Assembly: GCF_008704395.1 (NCBI RefSeq)
Contig: NZ_CP023695.1
Location: 7,688,001-7,752,000 of the forward strand
DNA length: 64,000 nucleotides
From: Streptomyces alboniger
GTDB taxonomy: Bacteria > Actinomycetota > Actinomycetes > Streptomycetales > Streptomycetaceae
Reading direction: 5' to 3'
The translations under genes were made by a program, and so were the position numbers. This document shows, in pieces, positions 17,204-27,535 of this stretch; position 1 is the first letter of the stretch; the number at the start of each line of letters is the position of its first letter. Below the pieces are notes generated by a model that did not search any database, was not told the origin of the DNA, and saw only the letters and a list, made by a program, of their open reading frames with translations.

Positions 17204-20200
17204 TCACGCGGTGTGGTCCGGGCCGTCCAGGCGCCGGGCGAGCACGGCGGCGATGTCGGCCAGGGGGCCGGGGGCGAGCATGTCACCGTGCCGGCAGGCG
17301 ATCGGATGACTCTCGATCCGTCCGCTCGTGTACGGCGCCCAGTCGCCCGGCCCCTCGGGATCCGGCGCCTTGCCCTCCATCGCCTCGAAGAACAGCACGT
17401 CCACGTCGACGGGCCGGGAGTCGTGCCGCCGCTGCGCGTTGACGTTGTTGGTGAACACCTCGGCCACCGAGGCCAGCTGACCGCTCGACAGCGTGCCGAG
17501 CGGGCTGCCGTGCTCCGTCAGGACGCGCAGGGCCGCCGCCGGGTCGAGCGGCGGCGCGCCGTCCGGGTGCCGGATCCCGAGTGAGTGCAGCACCTCCGCG
17601 AGGGCCTCGGGCTGGTCGTAGTCGACCGGACGGGCGTCCGGCCGCCGGGGATAGGAGTCGAGCAGCGCCAGCAGAGCGACCTCCTCGCCTTCGGCGCGCA
17701 GCAGCCGGGCCGCCTCGTGGGCGAGGATGCCGCCCATGGACCAGCCCAACAGGTGGTAAGGGCCCTGGGGTTGGACGGAGCGCAGCTGCGCCACATGGTC
17801 CCTGGCCATCGCGGTCAGGTCCGGGATCAGGGCGGCGGGGTCGTCCAGGCCACGGGACTGGAGGCCGTAGACCGGGCGATCGGCGTCCAGGTGGCGGAGC
17901 AGCCCCGAGTACACCCAGCCGAGCCCGACGCCGGGGTGGAAGCAGAACAGCGGCTCCCGGCCGCCGTGCGGCCGCAGCGGGATCAGTACGTCCAGCGCAC
18001 CGCCCGGGTCGACCTCCGGCGCCGGACCGTCGAGGAGGGCGGCCAGACCGGCGACGGTCGGGACACGGAACAGGGTGTCGATGCCGAACCGGGCCCCGAA
18101 ACGGGAGCGCAGCAGCCCCAGCAGCCGGAAGGCGAGGAGCGAGTGACCGCCGAGGTCGAAGAAGCTGTCGTGCGCACCGAGCCGGCCGTCCGGGCCGTCC
18201 GTGCCCAGGACCTCGCCGAAGAGTGTGGCCAGCTCCTTCTCCAGGGCGGTGCCGGGCGGGCGCTCCTCGCGGCCCGCCGCGCGGCCGGGGTCCGGCGCGG
18301 GCAGCGCCCGCCGGTCCAGCTTGCCGTTGGGGGTGCGGGGCAGGGCCGGCAGGGTGACGACCATCGGCACCATGTGCCGGGGCAGTGTGCCCTCGACGTG
18401 GCGGCGCAGCGCGGGGCCGTCGGTCGCGGCTCCGGGTTCGAGGACGACGTAGCCGACCAGCCTCCGGTCACCGGGACGGTCCTCGCGGACCGCGACGGCC
18501 GCCTGGGCGACGTGGGGGTGGCGGACGAGCACCGCCTCCACCTCGCCCAGCTCGATCCGGAAGCCGTTGATCTTGACTTGGTCGTCCAGCCGTCCGAGGA
18601 ACTCCAGGTTGCCGTCCGGCAACCAGCGCACGAGGTCCCCCGTGCGGTACATCCGGGCTCCCGGCTCGCCGTACGGGTCGGCGACGAAGCGCTCCGCGGT
18701 GAGCGAGGGCCGGCCGAGGTAGCCGGCGGCGAGGCCCGGGCCGCCCAGGTACAGCTCGCCCGGCACGGCCACGGGCACCGGGCACAGTCCCTGGTCGAGA
18801 ACGTAGGCGCGGGTGTTCCAGGACGGGCGGCCCACCGGGGGTGCCTGGTCGAAGGGGCCGTCGCCGAGCCAACCGGTGGCGTAGACGGGAGCCTCGCTGG
18901 GGCCGTAGATGTTGGCGACGCGTGCCCCGGGGAACGCCGCCGCGATCTCGTTCGCCACCGCGGCGCCCAGCTGTTCGCCGGCCAGCACCACCGTACCCGC
19001 GGTGACCGCCGGGTCCAGGCGCCGGATCAGATCGGCGAAGACCGAGGGCACCCCGCTGACCAGGGCGGGCGCGGTGACCGGGCCGGCCGCCAGGGTCTCC
19101 TCCTCCGCCAGCGCGAGCAGGTCCCGGTGGATCCGGACGGTGCCGCCCGTGGCGAGCGGGCCGAAGATCTCGAAGACGGAGACGTCGAAGCTGACCGAGG
19201 TGGTGGCCTGGACCTGGGTGAGCCCCTCCGTGCCGAGGAAGCCGGCCAGCCAGGCCAGCAGGTCGGCCATGTTGGCGTGAGAGACGACCACGCCTTTGGG
19301 CATCCCGGTGGACCCGGACGTGTAGATGATGTAGGCCGGGTCGGCCGGGCGCAGCGGGCGCGGACGCTCGGCGTCGGTGACATCGCCGTCGGGCCGGCCG
19401 GCCCTGTCGGTCGCGGGCTCGTCCAGGACGAGCCGCGGGACGTCGGCCGCGGGCAGGGCACGGTCCGTCCCGGCATCGGTCACCAGGAGCGTCGGCCGGG
19501 CGTCCGTCAGCAGCAGGGCGATCCGCTCCCGCGGGTACCGCGGGTCGACGGGCAGATAGGCGGCGCCGGTCTTCAGTACCGCCACCAGGGCCACGAGCAG
19601 CTCGGCGGAGCGGGGCAGGGCGAGCGCGACGACGCGGCCGGGGCCGGCGCCACGGGCGAGCAGTTCCCGGGCCAGTCGGTTGGCGCGGGAGTTCAGCTCC
19701 GCGTAGCCGAGCGTGGCGCTGCCGTCGACGACGGCGGGTGCGTGCGGCCGCTCCCGCGCCCGGTCCTCCAACAGCGCCGGGAAGAGACGGTTGCCGTCCC
19801 GGGGGACGGGATCGCCGTGCCACCGGTCGAGGCGGCGCAGCTCCGCCTCGGAGAGCAGCACGGTGTGTTCGTACCGGTCCCCGGGAGCGGTGGCCAGCGC
19901 GGTGAGCGTCCGCCGGTAGTAGCCGCCGATCTCGGCCACCTGCTCGTCGGTGAACCGGTCGGCGTCGTAGCGCAGATGCAGTCGTACCGCGGCCGAGGCG
20001 AGGTCCTGGGAGAACTCGGCGCCGAACGGGATGCTGGTGTTGGTGACGCGCCGCTCGTCGAGCACCTCCAGCTCGGCCGCCCGGTCCAGGACCGACCGGT
20101 AGACGTGGAAGCGGGTGAAGTTGAAGAACGCTTCGAACAGTTCCCGGCCGCCGACGGCCCGCTTGATCTCCGGCATGGGGAAGCGGCGGTGCGGCTGTAC

Positions 20201-23200
20201 GGCGATGTCGGTGCGGTGGACGGCGGTCACCAGGTCGTCCCAGGTGCCTCCGGTCAGCTGGGTACGGAAAGGAAGGGTGTTGAGGAACATGCCCAGCACG
20301 CGGTCGCCGTCGCGGTCCTCGGTCCGGCCGTTGTAGACGACGCCGGTGACGACGTCCGGGCTTCCGGTGAGCAGTGAGACCACGCGCAGGTGGGCGGCGA
20401 GCAGAAGGGTACGCATGGGCACCCCGAGCCGTTCGGCGCACTCGGTCAGTGCCGACGCCTCGTGCGGCGGCAACTCCACGGGGACGATGCGCATGTCGGG
20501 CCGCCCCGTCGCGGGCCGCAGCCGGGGCAGCGCCGTGAACTCGCAGTCGGCCAGGTGCTCCGCCCAGAAGGCGCGGTGCTCCTCGTCGGCCACGGCGGCG
20601 CGTTCCTCCGCGACGAACGCGCCGAACCGGGCCGCGGGCGGTTCGGGGAACACGACCTCGGATGTTCGGGGGCCGTCGACACACCGCAGATAGCGGTCGA
20701 ACAGTTCGGTGATCAGCGAGCGCTCGCTCCAGCCGTCGAGGATCGCGTGGTGCTCCGTGACCCACAGCTGGAAGGTGTGGTCGGTCAGCCGCTGCACGTG
20801 GAACCGGATCAGCGGGGCCTGCTCCCAGGAGAACGGGGTCCGCTTCTCGGCGGTGAACCGCTCGTCCAGGGCGGCTCGTCGGCCGGCCTCGTCCAGTTGG
20901 CGCAGGTCCTCGAAGGAGACCGGGGCCGTGACGCGGCGGTGCACCAGCTGGAGCGGTTCGCCGAAGCCCTCCAGGTGGAAGGAGACCCGCAGTATCTGGT
21001 GGTCGGCCACCATCGAGTCCACGGCGGTGCGCCAGGCGTCCTCGGACCAGGCGGCCCGGATGTGGTACCCGCAGACGTTGTGGTAGATCCGCTCGGCCGC
21101 GTCAAGCCCGCTGTGGTAGAGCATGCCGGCCTGCAACTGGGAGAGCGGGAAGGCGTCCTCGACGTCGGCGGGCAGCGCGGCCCGGTCCTCGGCCGTCAGC
21201 AGCGACAGCGGCCGGTACCGGGTGCCGCCGCTGCCGGGGGCGACCAGGGAGGTGTGCGGGGCCAGGTCCCGGATCGTCTGATAGCGCAGGAGGTCCTGGA
21301 GCCGGAAGTCCAGCCCTCTCTCCCGGGCCCGGCTGAGCAGACCGATGGTGCGGATCGAGTCGCCGCCCAGCAGGAAGTAGTTCTCGTCGGTGCCCACCCG
21401 CTCATGGCCGAGCACCTCGCTCCAGACCTGGACGAGGATTTCCTCCGCCCGGTTGGCCGAGGCGGTCACCGGCGCGTCGGCCGCGCGGGACGGGGCGGGC
21501 AGGCGGCGCCTGTCGACCTTGCCGTTGACGGTGAGCGGGAAGCTGTCGAGCACTACGAAGGCAGCCGGAACCATATGGGGAGGCAGCGCGTCGAGGAGGT
21601 GGTCCCGCAGCTCTGCCGCGCCCAGGCCCGCCCGCTCGGAGACGACGTGGGCCACGAGCCGCGGGCCGCCGCCCCCACCGTCGTCGACGGCCGACACCAG
21701 GGCCTCCCGGACGTCCGGATGCCCGACGAGCGCCGCCTCCACCTCTCCCGGCTCGATCCGGAAGCCCCGGATCTTCATCTGGTCGTCGGCCCGGCCGCGG
21801 TACTCCAGCTCCCCGCCGGGCAGCCGCCGAACCAGGTCGCCGGTGCGATAGGCCCGCCCGCCGGGCAGCGTGACGAAGCGGGCCGCGGTCAGCTCCGGGC
21901 GCCCGAGGTAACCACGGGCGAGTCCGGCACCTCGCACGTACAGCTCGCCGGTGACCCCGTCGGGCACGGGGCGGCCCCGGTGGTCGAGGACGTCCAGCAC
22001 GAGGTCCGGGATGGCGACTCCGATGACGCTGCCGCTGCCGGTGCCCTCCTCGGCGTCCCGCGGCGAGATGGGCCGGTAGGTGACGTGGACGGTCGTCTCG
22101 GTGATGCCGTACATGTTCACCAGGCGCGGTCCGTCGGGATGCCGTGCGAACCACGGGCCCAGCGTTCGCGGCTCCAGCGCCTCGCCGCCGAACACCACGT
22201 ACCTGAGGGCGGGTACGGCGACGTCCGCGCGCTCCTCCTCGCGCATCAGCACGGCGAACGCCGACGGGGTCTGGTTGAGGACGGTGACACCTTCGGCGGC
22301 CAGGAGCCGCAGGAGCGCACCGGGGTCCCGGCTGATCTCGTACGGGACGACGACGAGCCGGCCGCCGTGGGCCAGCGCACCCCACAGCTCCCACACCGAG
22401 AAGTCGAAGGCGTAGGAGTGGAACAGTGTCCAGACGTCATCGGGGCCGAACCCGAACCAGTGCGCGGTCGAGGTGAACAGCCGGGCGACGTTGCGGTGCG
22501 GGATGAGAGTGCCCTTGGGCTCTCCCGTGGAACCCGAGGTGTGGATGACGTACGCCAGGTCGTTCGGGTGGACCCGGTGGTCCGGTGCCTCGGCCGGGTG
22601 CGCGGCGATGGCGGCCGCGTCGTTCCGGAGCGAGACCACGCTGCCGGTGAAGCCGTCCAGCCAGCCGCCCGGCCGCCCGTCGACCAGTACGTGCGTCAGC
22701 GCGGTGTCCCTCACGATGAAGGACAGCCGGGCGTCCGGGTACGCCGGGTCCAGCGGGACGTAGGCGCCGCCCGCCTTTTGAATGCCCAGGATCGCCACGA
22801 CCAGCTCCGGGGACCGTTCGGCGCTCAGGCCGACCAGGACCTCGGGGCCCACGCCGAGCTGCCGCAGGTGCCGGGCGAGCCGGTTGGAGCGCCGGTCGAG
22901 CTCGGCGTAGGTCAGCTGTTCCCGGCCGTGGCGGACCGCGACGGCGTCGGGCCGCTCGGCGGCATGACGGACGAACCGGTCGAGGACGGTCTCCTCGCCC
23001 ACCTCCGGCGCCGCGTCGGCCGTTTGCCCGGCGGCAGGCACCGCGAGGGTGTGCACCGGGGCGCACGGGCTGCGTACGACCTCGGTGAGGAGCTGGGCGT
23101 AGTGCCGGGCGAACTGCTCGGTCAGCCAGTCGGGCCAGGCGGCGTCGAAGCGTGCCTGCCCGTCCGGTGTGACGGTCAGCCGCAGCGCATGGGGGTGCGG

Positions 23201-24226
23201 CGGGGGAGTGTCCTGGCGGGTGGCGACGACTCCGTCCGGCAGCTCCCGCACGGCGGCGTGGCTTGCGCGCAACTCGAAGGCGACGGGGAGCGGCGGCTGT
23301 TCGTCCGGCCAGTCGGCCCCGGCGCCGCGAGGGGCCAGATGCCGGAGCCGTCCGAGCACGGTGCGGAAGTCCGGGTCCCCGGTCAGGTCCGCGTGGCTGG
23401 TCAGGGGAGTGGTGAACGGGCCGACGGCGGAGGCGAACGCGGTCCCGCGCTCGTCGCGGACCGTGGCGAGAAGGACGTCGTCGGTGTCCGCGTACCGGGC
23501 GACCAGCAGGGCCAGGAGGGCGGTCAGCCCGTCGTCCAGGCCGGCGCCGGCCGCCGCGCACAGGTCGCGCAGACCCGTCAGGGCCTGCGCAGGAAAGCGC
23601 AACCGATGGGTGGCGGCCCGGCCGGGAAGGATGCCGGGAAGCCGCGGTGGTGCGGGGTCCTCGGCGTCCGGGGCCGCGGCGACGGAGCCGTCCGCGGCGG
23701 TCGCGGCGTACTCGGTGAACTGCGGTGCGGGCGAGGCGGGCAGGTGTACGGCCCCCGGCCCTTCCTGAGCCTGCCACGCGGCCAGGAGGTCGTCGAGGAG
23801 GAGGTCGAGCGAGCGTTCGTCGGCGACCATACGATGCAGGGACAGCGTCAGCCTGAGACCGGTGTGGCCGTTCGGTTCCACAGCGGCCCGCAGCAGCGGT
23901 CCCCGCTCCGGGTCGAAGGCGGCGTCCGGCTGCTCCCACAACGACGGCGGCTCGCTGTGCACCGACTGCACCAGCGTGGTGCCCTCGAAGGTGAAGCGGG
24001 TGCGCAGTGCGTCGTGGCGCCGTACGCACGCGGCCACGGCGGACCGCAGCCGCGTGGTGTCGGTGGTGCCCTCGAAGGTGACGGTCAACCGCAGCTCGTG
24101 ATCTGTGTGATCCGGTGTCAGCTCGTGGGCGACGTAGAGCTGCTGCTGGTGCGGTGTGGCCGCGACGGCGGTCCGCGGCAGGGCGGCCGTCGGTGCCTGC
24201 GCATGGCCCGCCTGATGGGTGCTCAC
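17204..24226 (-). CDS. NRPS: C(degenerate) - A(Thr) - PCP - C - A - PCP - TE
   Basis: A two-module terminating NRPS of 2340 residues. C1 has HRMVADE in place of HHxxxDG, with catalytic His replaced by Arg132. A1 (about 430-935) has pocket D-F-W-N-V-G-M-V-H-K, matching Thr. PCP1 has GGDSIRT (~954). C2 is intact (HHAILDG, ~1158). A2 (about 1510-1990) has pocket D-V-F-S-V-A-I-V-Y-K, which I cannot assign. PCP2 has GGHSLLAF (~2025). The thioesterase has GWSMGG (~2160), an Asp in LLDSYP, and a late His in HGDMLAPG. It is the only type I TE in the window, so it probably releases the product. The start GTG 24226 lies 20 bases past the upstream NRPS stop, and MbtH and P450 genes follow. No epimerase domain is seen. 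Confidence 0.93.
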   Translation of the reverse strand: MSTHQAGHAQAPTAALPRTAVAATPHQQQLYVAHELTPDHTDHELRLTVTFEGTTDTTRLRSAVAACVRRHDALRTRFTFEGTTLVQSVHSEPPSLWEQPDAAFDPERGPLLRAAVEPNGHTGLRLTLSLHRMVADERSLDLLLDDLLAAWQAQEGPGAVHLPASPAPQFTEYAATAADGSVAAAPDAEDPAPPRLPGILPGRAATHRLRFPAQALTGLRDLCAAAGAGLDDGLTALLALLVARYADTDDVLLATVRDERGTAFASAVGPFTTPLTSHADLTGDPDFRTVLGRLRHLAPRGAGADWPDEQPPLPVAFELRASHAAVRELPDGVVATRQDTPPPHPHALRLTVTPDGQARFDAAWPDWLTEQFARHYAQLLTEVVRSPCAPVHTLAVPAAGQTADAAPEVGEETVLDRFVRHAAERPDAVAVRHGREQLTYAELDRRSNRLARHLRQLGVGPEVLVGLSAERSPELVVAILGIQKAGGAYVPLDPAYPDARLSFIVRDTALTHVLVDGRPGGWLDGFTGSVVSLRNDAAAIAAHPAEAPDHRVHPNDLAYVIHTSGSTGEPKGTLIPHRNVARLFTSTAHWFGFGPDDVWTLFHSYAFDFSVWELWGALAHGGRLVVVPYEISRDPGALLRLLAAEGVTVLNQTPSAFAVLMREEERADVAVPALRYVVFGGEALEPRTLGPWFARHPDGPRLVNMYGITETTVHVTYRPISPRDAEEGTGSGSVIGVAIPDLVLDVLDHRGRPVPDGVTGELYVRGAGLARGYLGRPELTAARFVTLPGGRAYRTGDLVRRLPGGELEYRGRADDQMKIRGFRIEPGEVEAALVGHPDVREALVSAVDDGGGGGPRLVAHVVSERAGLGAAELRDHLLDALPPHMVPAAFVVLDSFPLTVNGKVDRRRLPAPSRAADAPVTASANRAEEILVQVWSEVLGHERVGTDENYFLLGGDSIRTIGLLSRARERGLDFRLQDLLRYQTIRDLAPHTSLVAPGSGGTRYRPLSLLTAEDRAALPADVEDAFPLSQLQAGMLYHSGLDAAERIYHNVCGYHIRAAWSEDAWRTAVDSMVADHQILRVSFHLEGFGEPLQLVHRRVTAPVSFEDLRQLDEAGRRAALDERFTAEKRTPFSWEQAPLIRFHVQRLTDHTFQLWVTEHHAILDGWSERSLITELFDRYLRCVDGPRTSEVVFPEPPAARFGAFVAEERAAVADEEHRAFWAEHLADCEFTALPRLRPATGRPDMRIVPVELPPHEASALTECAERLGVPMRTLLLAAHLRVVSLLTGSPDVVTGVVYNGRTEDRDGDRVLGMFLNTLPFRTQLTGGTWDDLVTAVHRTDIAVQPHRRFPMPEIKRAVGGRELFEAFFNFTRFHVYRSVLDRAAELEVLDERRVTNTSIPFGAEFSQDLASAAVRLHLRYDADRFTDEQVAEIGGYYRRTLTALATAPGDRYEHTVLLSEAELRRLDRWHGDPVPRDGNRLFPALLEDRARERPHAPAVVDGSATLGYAELNSRANRLARELLARGAGPGRVVALALPRSAELLVALVAVLKTGAAYLPVDPRYPRERIALLLTDARPTLLVTDAGTDRALPAADVPRLVLDEPATDRAGRPDGDVTDAERPRPLRPADPAYIIYTSGSTGMPKGVVVSHANMADLLAWLAGFLGTEGLTQVQATTSVSFDVSVFEIFGPLATGGTVRIHRDLLALAEEETLAAGPVTAPALVSGVPSVFADLIRRLDPAVTAGTVVLAGEQLGAAVANEIAAAFPGARVANIYGPSEAPVYATGWLGDGPFDQAPPVGRPSWNTRAYVLDQGLCPVPVAVPGELYLGGPGLAAGYLGRPSLTAERFVADPYGEPGARMYRTGDLVRWLPDGNLEFLGRLDDQVKINGFRIELGEVEAVLVRHPHVAQAAVAVREDRPGDRRLVGYVVLEPGAATDGPALRRHVEGTLPRHMVPMVVTLPALPRTPNGKLDRRALPAPDPGRAAGREERPPGTALEKELATLFGEVLGTDGPDGRLGAHDSFFDLGGHSLLAFRLLGLLRSRFGARFGIDTLFRVPTVAGLAALLDGPAPEVDPGGALDVLIPLRPHGGREPLFCFHPGVGLGWVYSGLLRHLDADRPVYGLQSRGLDDPAALIPDLTAMARDHVAQLRSVQPQGPYHLLGWSMGGILAHEAARLLRAEGEEVALLALLDSYPRRPDARPVDYDQPEALAEVLHSLGIRHPDGAPPLDPAAALRVLTEHGSPLGTLSSGQLASVAEVFTNNVNAQRRHDSRPVDVDVLFFEAMEGKAPDPEGPGDWAPYTSGRIESHPIACRHGDMLAPGPLADIAAVLARRLDGPDHTA

Positions 24227-24246
24227 TGATCATCGACCCTTCGTCG

Positions 24247-27200
24247 TCACGGGTGTCGCTGCTGGGATCGTTCGGTCCGTCGGCGCCATTGGCCGAGGGC
24301 CCTGGCCCGGGAGGCGCCCCGGGCGGGCGCCTGGGCGGGGCGGGTGTCCGGGGTGTCCGCGCCGCCCGTCGGGGCGTCGAGCCACCGGGCCAGGCCGCGG
24401 ACGGTGGTGCGACGGAAGAGTTCGGCGGCGGTCAGCTCCGGATACCGCTCTGCCAGCAGAACGAGCACCCGCAGGAGTCCGGCGGAAGTGCCGCCTAGGT
24501 CGAAGAAGGTGGTGTCCAGGTCGGCGACCGGAACACCGAGGACGCGTTCCCAGGCCAGGCGAACGGCGTCGAGGGCCCGCCCGGCGGGCTCCGCGTCCGG
24601 CGGACCGGGCCGGGACGGCATCGCCCGCGCCACCCAGCCGCCCGCGGTGGCCCGGTCCAGCTTGCCGTTGGGCAGCTGGGGCAGTTCCCCGACGAGCAGC
24701 CACACGGCGGGCACCATCGCCGGCACCAGAGAGGCGGCCGCGTGCCGCCGTATCTCCTCCGCCTGCCCGGGTGGCGCGGGCACCGGCACGCAGGGGTCCG
24801 GGCCACCGCTCGCGGGAACGAGACACGCGGTGACCGTGGCGCCGTCGGAGGCGACGGTGACGAGGGCGTCGCGGACTGCCGGATGGGCCCTCAGCACGCT
24901 CTCGATCTCGGCGAGTTCGATCCGTTGCCCGAGGATCTTCACCTGTCCGTCGGCACGGCCGAGGAACCGCAGGCCGTGCTCGGGGTCGAGAACCGCGAGG
25001 TCGCCGGTGTCGTATGCGGGGCGGCCGTCGTACTCCCGGAACCGGTCGGCGGTGAGGTCGGGCCGCCGCCAGTAGCCGGAGCCGACGCCCGCGCCGAGCA
25101 CCAGCAGCCGGCCCGGCAGGCCGGGCGGCAGCGGCCGGTCGTGGGGATCGACCACCAGGCACTCCTCGCCCCCCAGAGGGTGGCCGATGTGCACGGGTAC
25201 GTGCGGCCGTACCCGCCAGACGGTCGACCACACCGTCGTCTCGGTCGGGCCGTAGCAGTTGAGCACCTCGCCCGGGACCAGTGAGTCCAGCCGGTCGGCC
25301 AGGTCGCGCGGGAGTTGTTCACCGCCTACCAGCAGGGTGCCGAGCCGGCCCAGCAGACGGCGCCCGTTCGGGTCGTCGGTGAGGATCCGCGCCACCGTGG
25401 GGGTGCACTGGTAGAGGGCACCCGTGGGTACGTCCTCCCCGGCGACCTCGCGGTGCCCGGTCAGCAGGACGGCGCGGCCTGCGGTGAGCGGCCAGAACAG
25501 CTCCAGCGCGCTGATGTCGAAGGAGACGCTGGTGGCCGCGACGGTGACCGCGGGTGGGCCGGACAACTCCCGGTCGAAGGCGGTGAAGAGCGCGGACAGG
25601 TTCTCGTGGCGGACGATCACGCCCTTGGGCCTGCCGGTCGACCCTGACGTGTAGATGACGTAGGCGGGGTCCTCGGGACGGATCCGCGGCCATCGCTCGG
25701 GCACCGGGGCCGCCGCGTCCGGTGCGAGGACCACCGTTCCCGCCGCCCCGGTGCCGGGCACCGGTGTGCCGATGATCGCGGACGGCTGGGCGTCCTCGAT
25801 CATCAGCCGGAGCCGGCCGACGGGGTAGTCGGGGTCGAGCGGCACATAGGCGGCGCCCGCCCGCCAGACCGCGAGCAGTGCCACCAGCAGATCGGGGGTG
25901 CGCGCCAGCCGCACGGCCACCCGGTCGCCGGGACGTACCCCCGCCTCGATCAGGGCGGCGGCCAATTTCCCTACCCGGTGGTCCAGTTCGGCGTAGCCGA
26001 CCTGTGCGCCGCCGTACACCAACGCGGTCGCCCCGGGGGAGCGCCGGGCGTGCTCGGCGACGTGGTCGGGTACGGCCCGGGGGGCCTGCGGGTGCGGTTC
26101 CGCGCAGGCCGTCGTCCCCGCTCCCGGGCGGCCCTCGCCGGTCAGCCGCAGCCGGGTGAGCGGGACGGCCGGTTCGGTGGTGAGGGCGCCGAGGGCGCGT
26201 AGCAGGTGCTCGGTGAACGATTCGGCGGCGCTCGTGGGTAGGTGGGAGCGGTCGTACTCGACGTTCAGACCGGCGCCGCCGTCGGGGGCCCGGTGCAGGG
26301 TCACGGCGAGCGGGTACTCGCCCGCCGTCACGGAAGGTGGGGTGAGCCGCCAGACGAGGCCGGTCGCGGTGACCTGGGCGGGCGCGGACGCCTGGGTGCA
26401 GATGATGCCGGTCAGGGGTTTGCGTTCCGGGCTGCGCTCGGCCCGGCTCACCCGCAGGATGTCCTCCACCGGCAGCTCGGCGTGGTCCAGGGCGTCGAAG
26501 AGGGCGTCGGCGGCGAGGTCGGACACGGACGAGGTGTCGGCCCCGGCCAGCCGGAGGCGGACCGGCAGGGTGTTCTGGAGACAGCCGATGACGTCCTGGT
26601 CGGCCTTGGTGCGGGTGGTGGCGACGGTGGCGAGCACGACGTCGTCGCTGCCGCTGTACCACCCGGCCACCACCCCTACGGCGGCGAGGAGTTGGGCGAA
26701 CACGGTCGCCCCCGTCGCCCGGGCGCGCCGGTGCAGTGCCGCGCTCAGCTCCGCCGGGAGGGGCAGGCTCACCGTGGCATGGCCGGGCGGTTCGGCGGAC
26801 GCGATCCGTGGCAGCGCGGTGTGCGCGGGGCAGTTGTCGAGTTCCCGGGACCAGAAGGCCTCCAGTGCCGCCACGCGGTCGGCGGCCGGTGCCGGTCTGC
26901 GGTCGTCGGCCTTCCGCGGCGGTGTGCCGGCGTAGGCGTCGGCGAGCAGCCGCAGCAGGACGGCGGCCGACTCCTCGTCGAACACCGCGTGATGGATCCC
27001 CACCAGGCAGTGGGCGCCGTCGCCGGTGACGACGACACGGATCCGGCACAGCGGTCCCTGTCCGTGGGCGAACGGGGCACCGGTCTCGGCGATACGCGCC
27101 CTCAGCGCCGTCTCGTCCGAGGACCGTTCGGTCGCGATGTCGACCTCGGCGGCGGTGTGCAGGCGCCGCAACAGGCCGTCGGCAGTGGGGTGCAGGGACG

Positions 27201-27390
27201 TCCGCAGCGCCGGCTGCGCGGCGACGACCGACCGGACGGCCGCCGTCAAGCGGTCGGGGTCGACCGGTCCGTCGACGCGGATGTGGTGGAGAAGGGTCGC
27301 CCGGCCGCCCTGTTGGTCGAGCAGGAAGAAACGCGTCTGTTCGGCACTGGCCGGACCGCTCGCATTCTGTAATTCCATGTCGTCAGACAT
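24247..27390 (-). CDS. NRPS: C - A (Gly) - PCP
   Basis: A single-module NRPS of 1047 residues and the first gene of the minus-strand operon. C (about 15-440) has GIHHAVFDEES (~132): both histidines and the Asp are kept, the last Gly is Glu. A (about 460-930) has [10 protein letters not shown] and pocket D-I-L-Q-L-G-C-V-W-K, close to Gly codes. PCP has DLGGTSAGLL (~963). The C-terminus is Arg/Pro-rich and may dock onto the next NRPS. Codon 7 is TTA (27370-27372), so translation of the operon's first gene should depend on the bldA tRNA. A near-consensus HrdB promoter lies about 50 bases upstream. Its natural partner is the TE-bearing NRPS encoded 20 bases downstream. Confidence 0.92.
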   Translation of the reverse strand: MSDDMELQNASGPASAEQTRFFLLDQQGGRATLLHHIRVDGPVDPDRLTAAVRSVVAAQPALRTSLHPTADGLLRRLHTAAEVDIATERSSDETALRARIAETGAPFAHGQGPLCRIRVVVTGDGAHCLVGIHHAVFDEESAAVLLRLLADAYAGTPPRKADDRRPAPAADRVAALEAFWSRELDNCPAHTALPRIASAEPPGHATVSLPLPAELSAALHRRARATGATVFAQLLAAVGVVAGWYSGSDDVVLATVATTRTKADQDVIGCLQNTLPVRLRLAGADTSSVSDLAADALFDALDHAELPVEDILRVSRAERSPERKPLTGIICTQASAPAQVTATGLVWRLTPPSVTAGEYPLAVTLHRAPDGGAGLNVEYDRSHLPTSAAESFTEHLLRALGALTTEPAVPLTRLRLTGEGRPGAGTTACAEPHPQAPRAVPDHVAEHARRSPGATALVYGGAQVGYAELDHRVGKLAAALIEAGVRPGDRVAVRLARTPDLLVALLAVWRAGAAYVPLDPDYPVGRLRLMIEDAQPSAIIGTPVPGTGAAGTVVLAPDAAAPVPERWPRIRPEDPAYVIYTSGSTGRPKGVIVRHENLSALFTAFDRELSGPPAVTVAATSVSFDISALELFWPLTAGRAVLLTGHREVAGEDVPTGALYQCTPTVARILTDDPNGRRLLGRLGTLLVGGEQLPRDLADRLDSLVPGEVLNCYGPTETTVWSTVWRVRPHVPVHIGHPLGGEECLVVDPHDRPLPPGLPGRLLVLGAGVGSGYWRRPDLTADRFREYDGRPAYDTGDLAVLDPEHGLRFLGRADGQVKILGQRIELAEIESVLRAHPAVRDALVTVASDGATVTACLVPASGGPDPCVPVPAPPGQAEEIRRHAAASLVPAMVPAVWLLVGELPQLPNGKLDRATAGGWVARAMPSRPGPPDAEPAGRALDAVRLAWERVLGVPVADLDTTFFDLGGTSAGLLRVLVLLAERYPELTAAELFRRTTVRGLARWLDAPTGGADTPDTRPAQAPARGASRARALGQWRRRTERSQQRHP

Positions 27391-27436
27391 TTTGAGAGCC
27401 CCCCGCCTCTAATCCGCGTGACGAATTAATGGAGTC

Positions 27437-27466
27437 ACCCTAGGAAGATCTGTTTTCCAGTGTCAA
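27437..27466 (-). promoter_or_regulatory. HrdB-type promoter of the minus-strand NRPS operon
   Basis: On the minus strand TTGACA (27466-27461) is followed after 18 bases by TAGGGT (27442-27437), a perfect match to TTGACA-N18-TAGRRT. The predicted start near 27430 leaves about a 40-base leader before the ATG at 27390. Confidence 0.75.
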
Positions 27467-27535
27467 GGAAGAAGATCGATGAACCGTTCCCGGGGCGCAC
27501 CGGCGAATTTGCGTGCGTAATGGGACATTGAGAGT

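Noticed and set aside
20390..24229. Long open frame (about 1279 codons) on the plus strand opposite the terminating NRPS
   Set aside because: Its sequence is Gly/Arg/Val-rich and low-complexity with no domain motifs, a usual by-product of very GC-rich coding DNA; the minus strand has full C-A-PCP-TE motifs.
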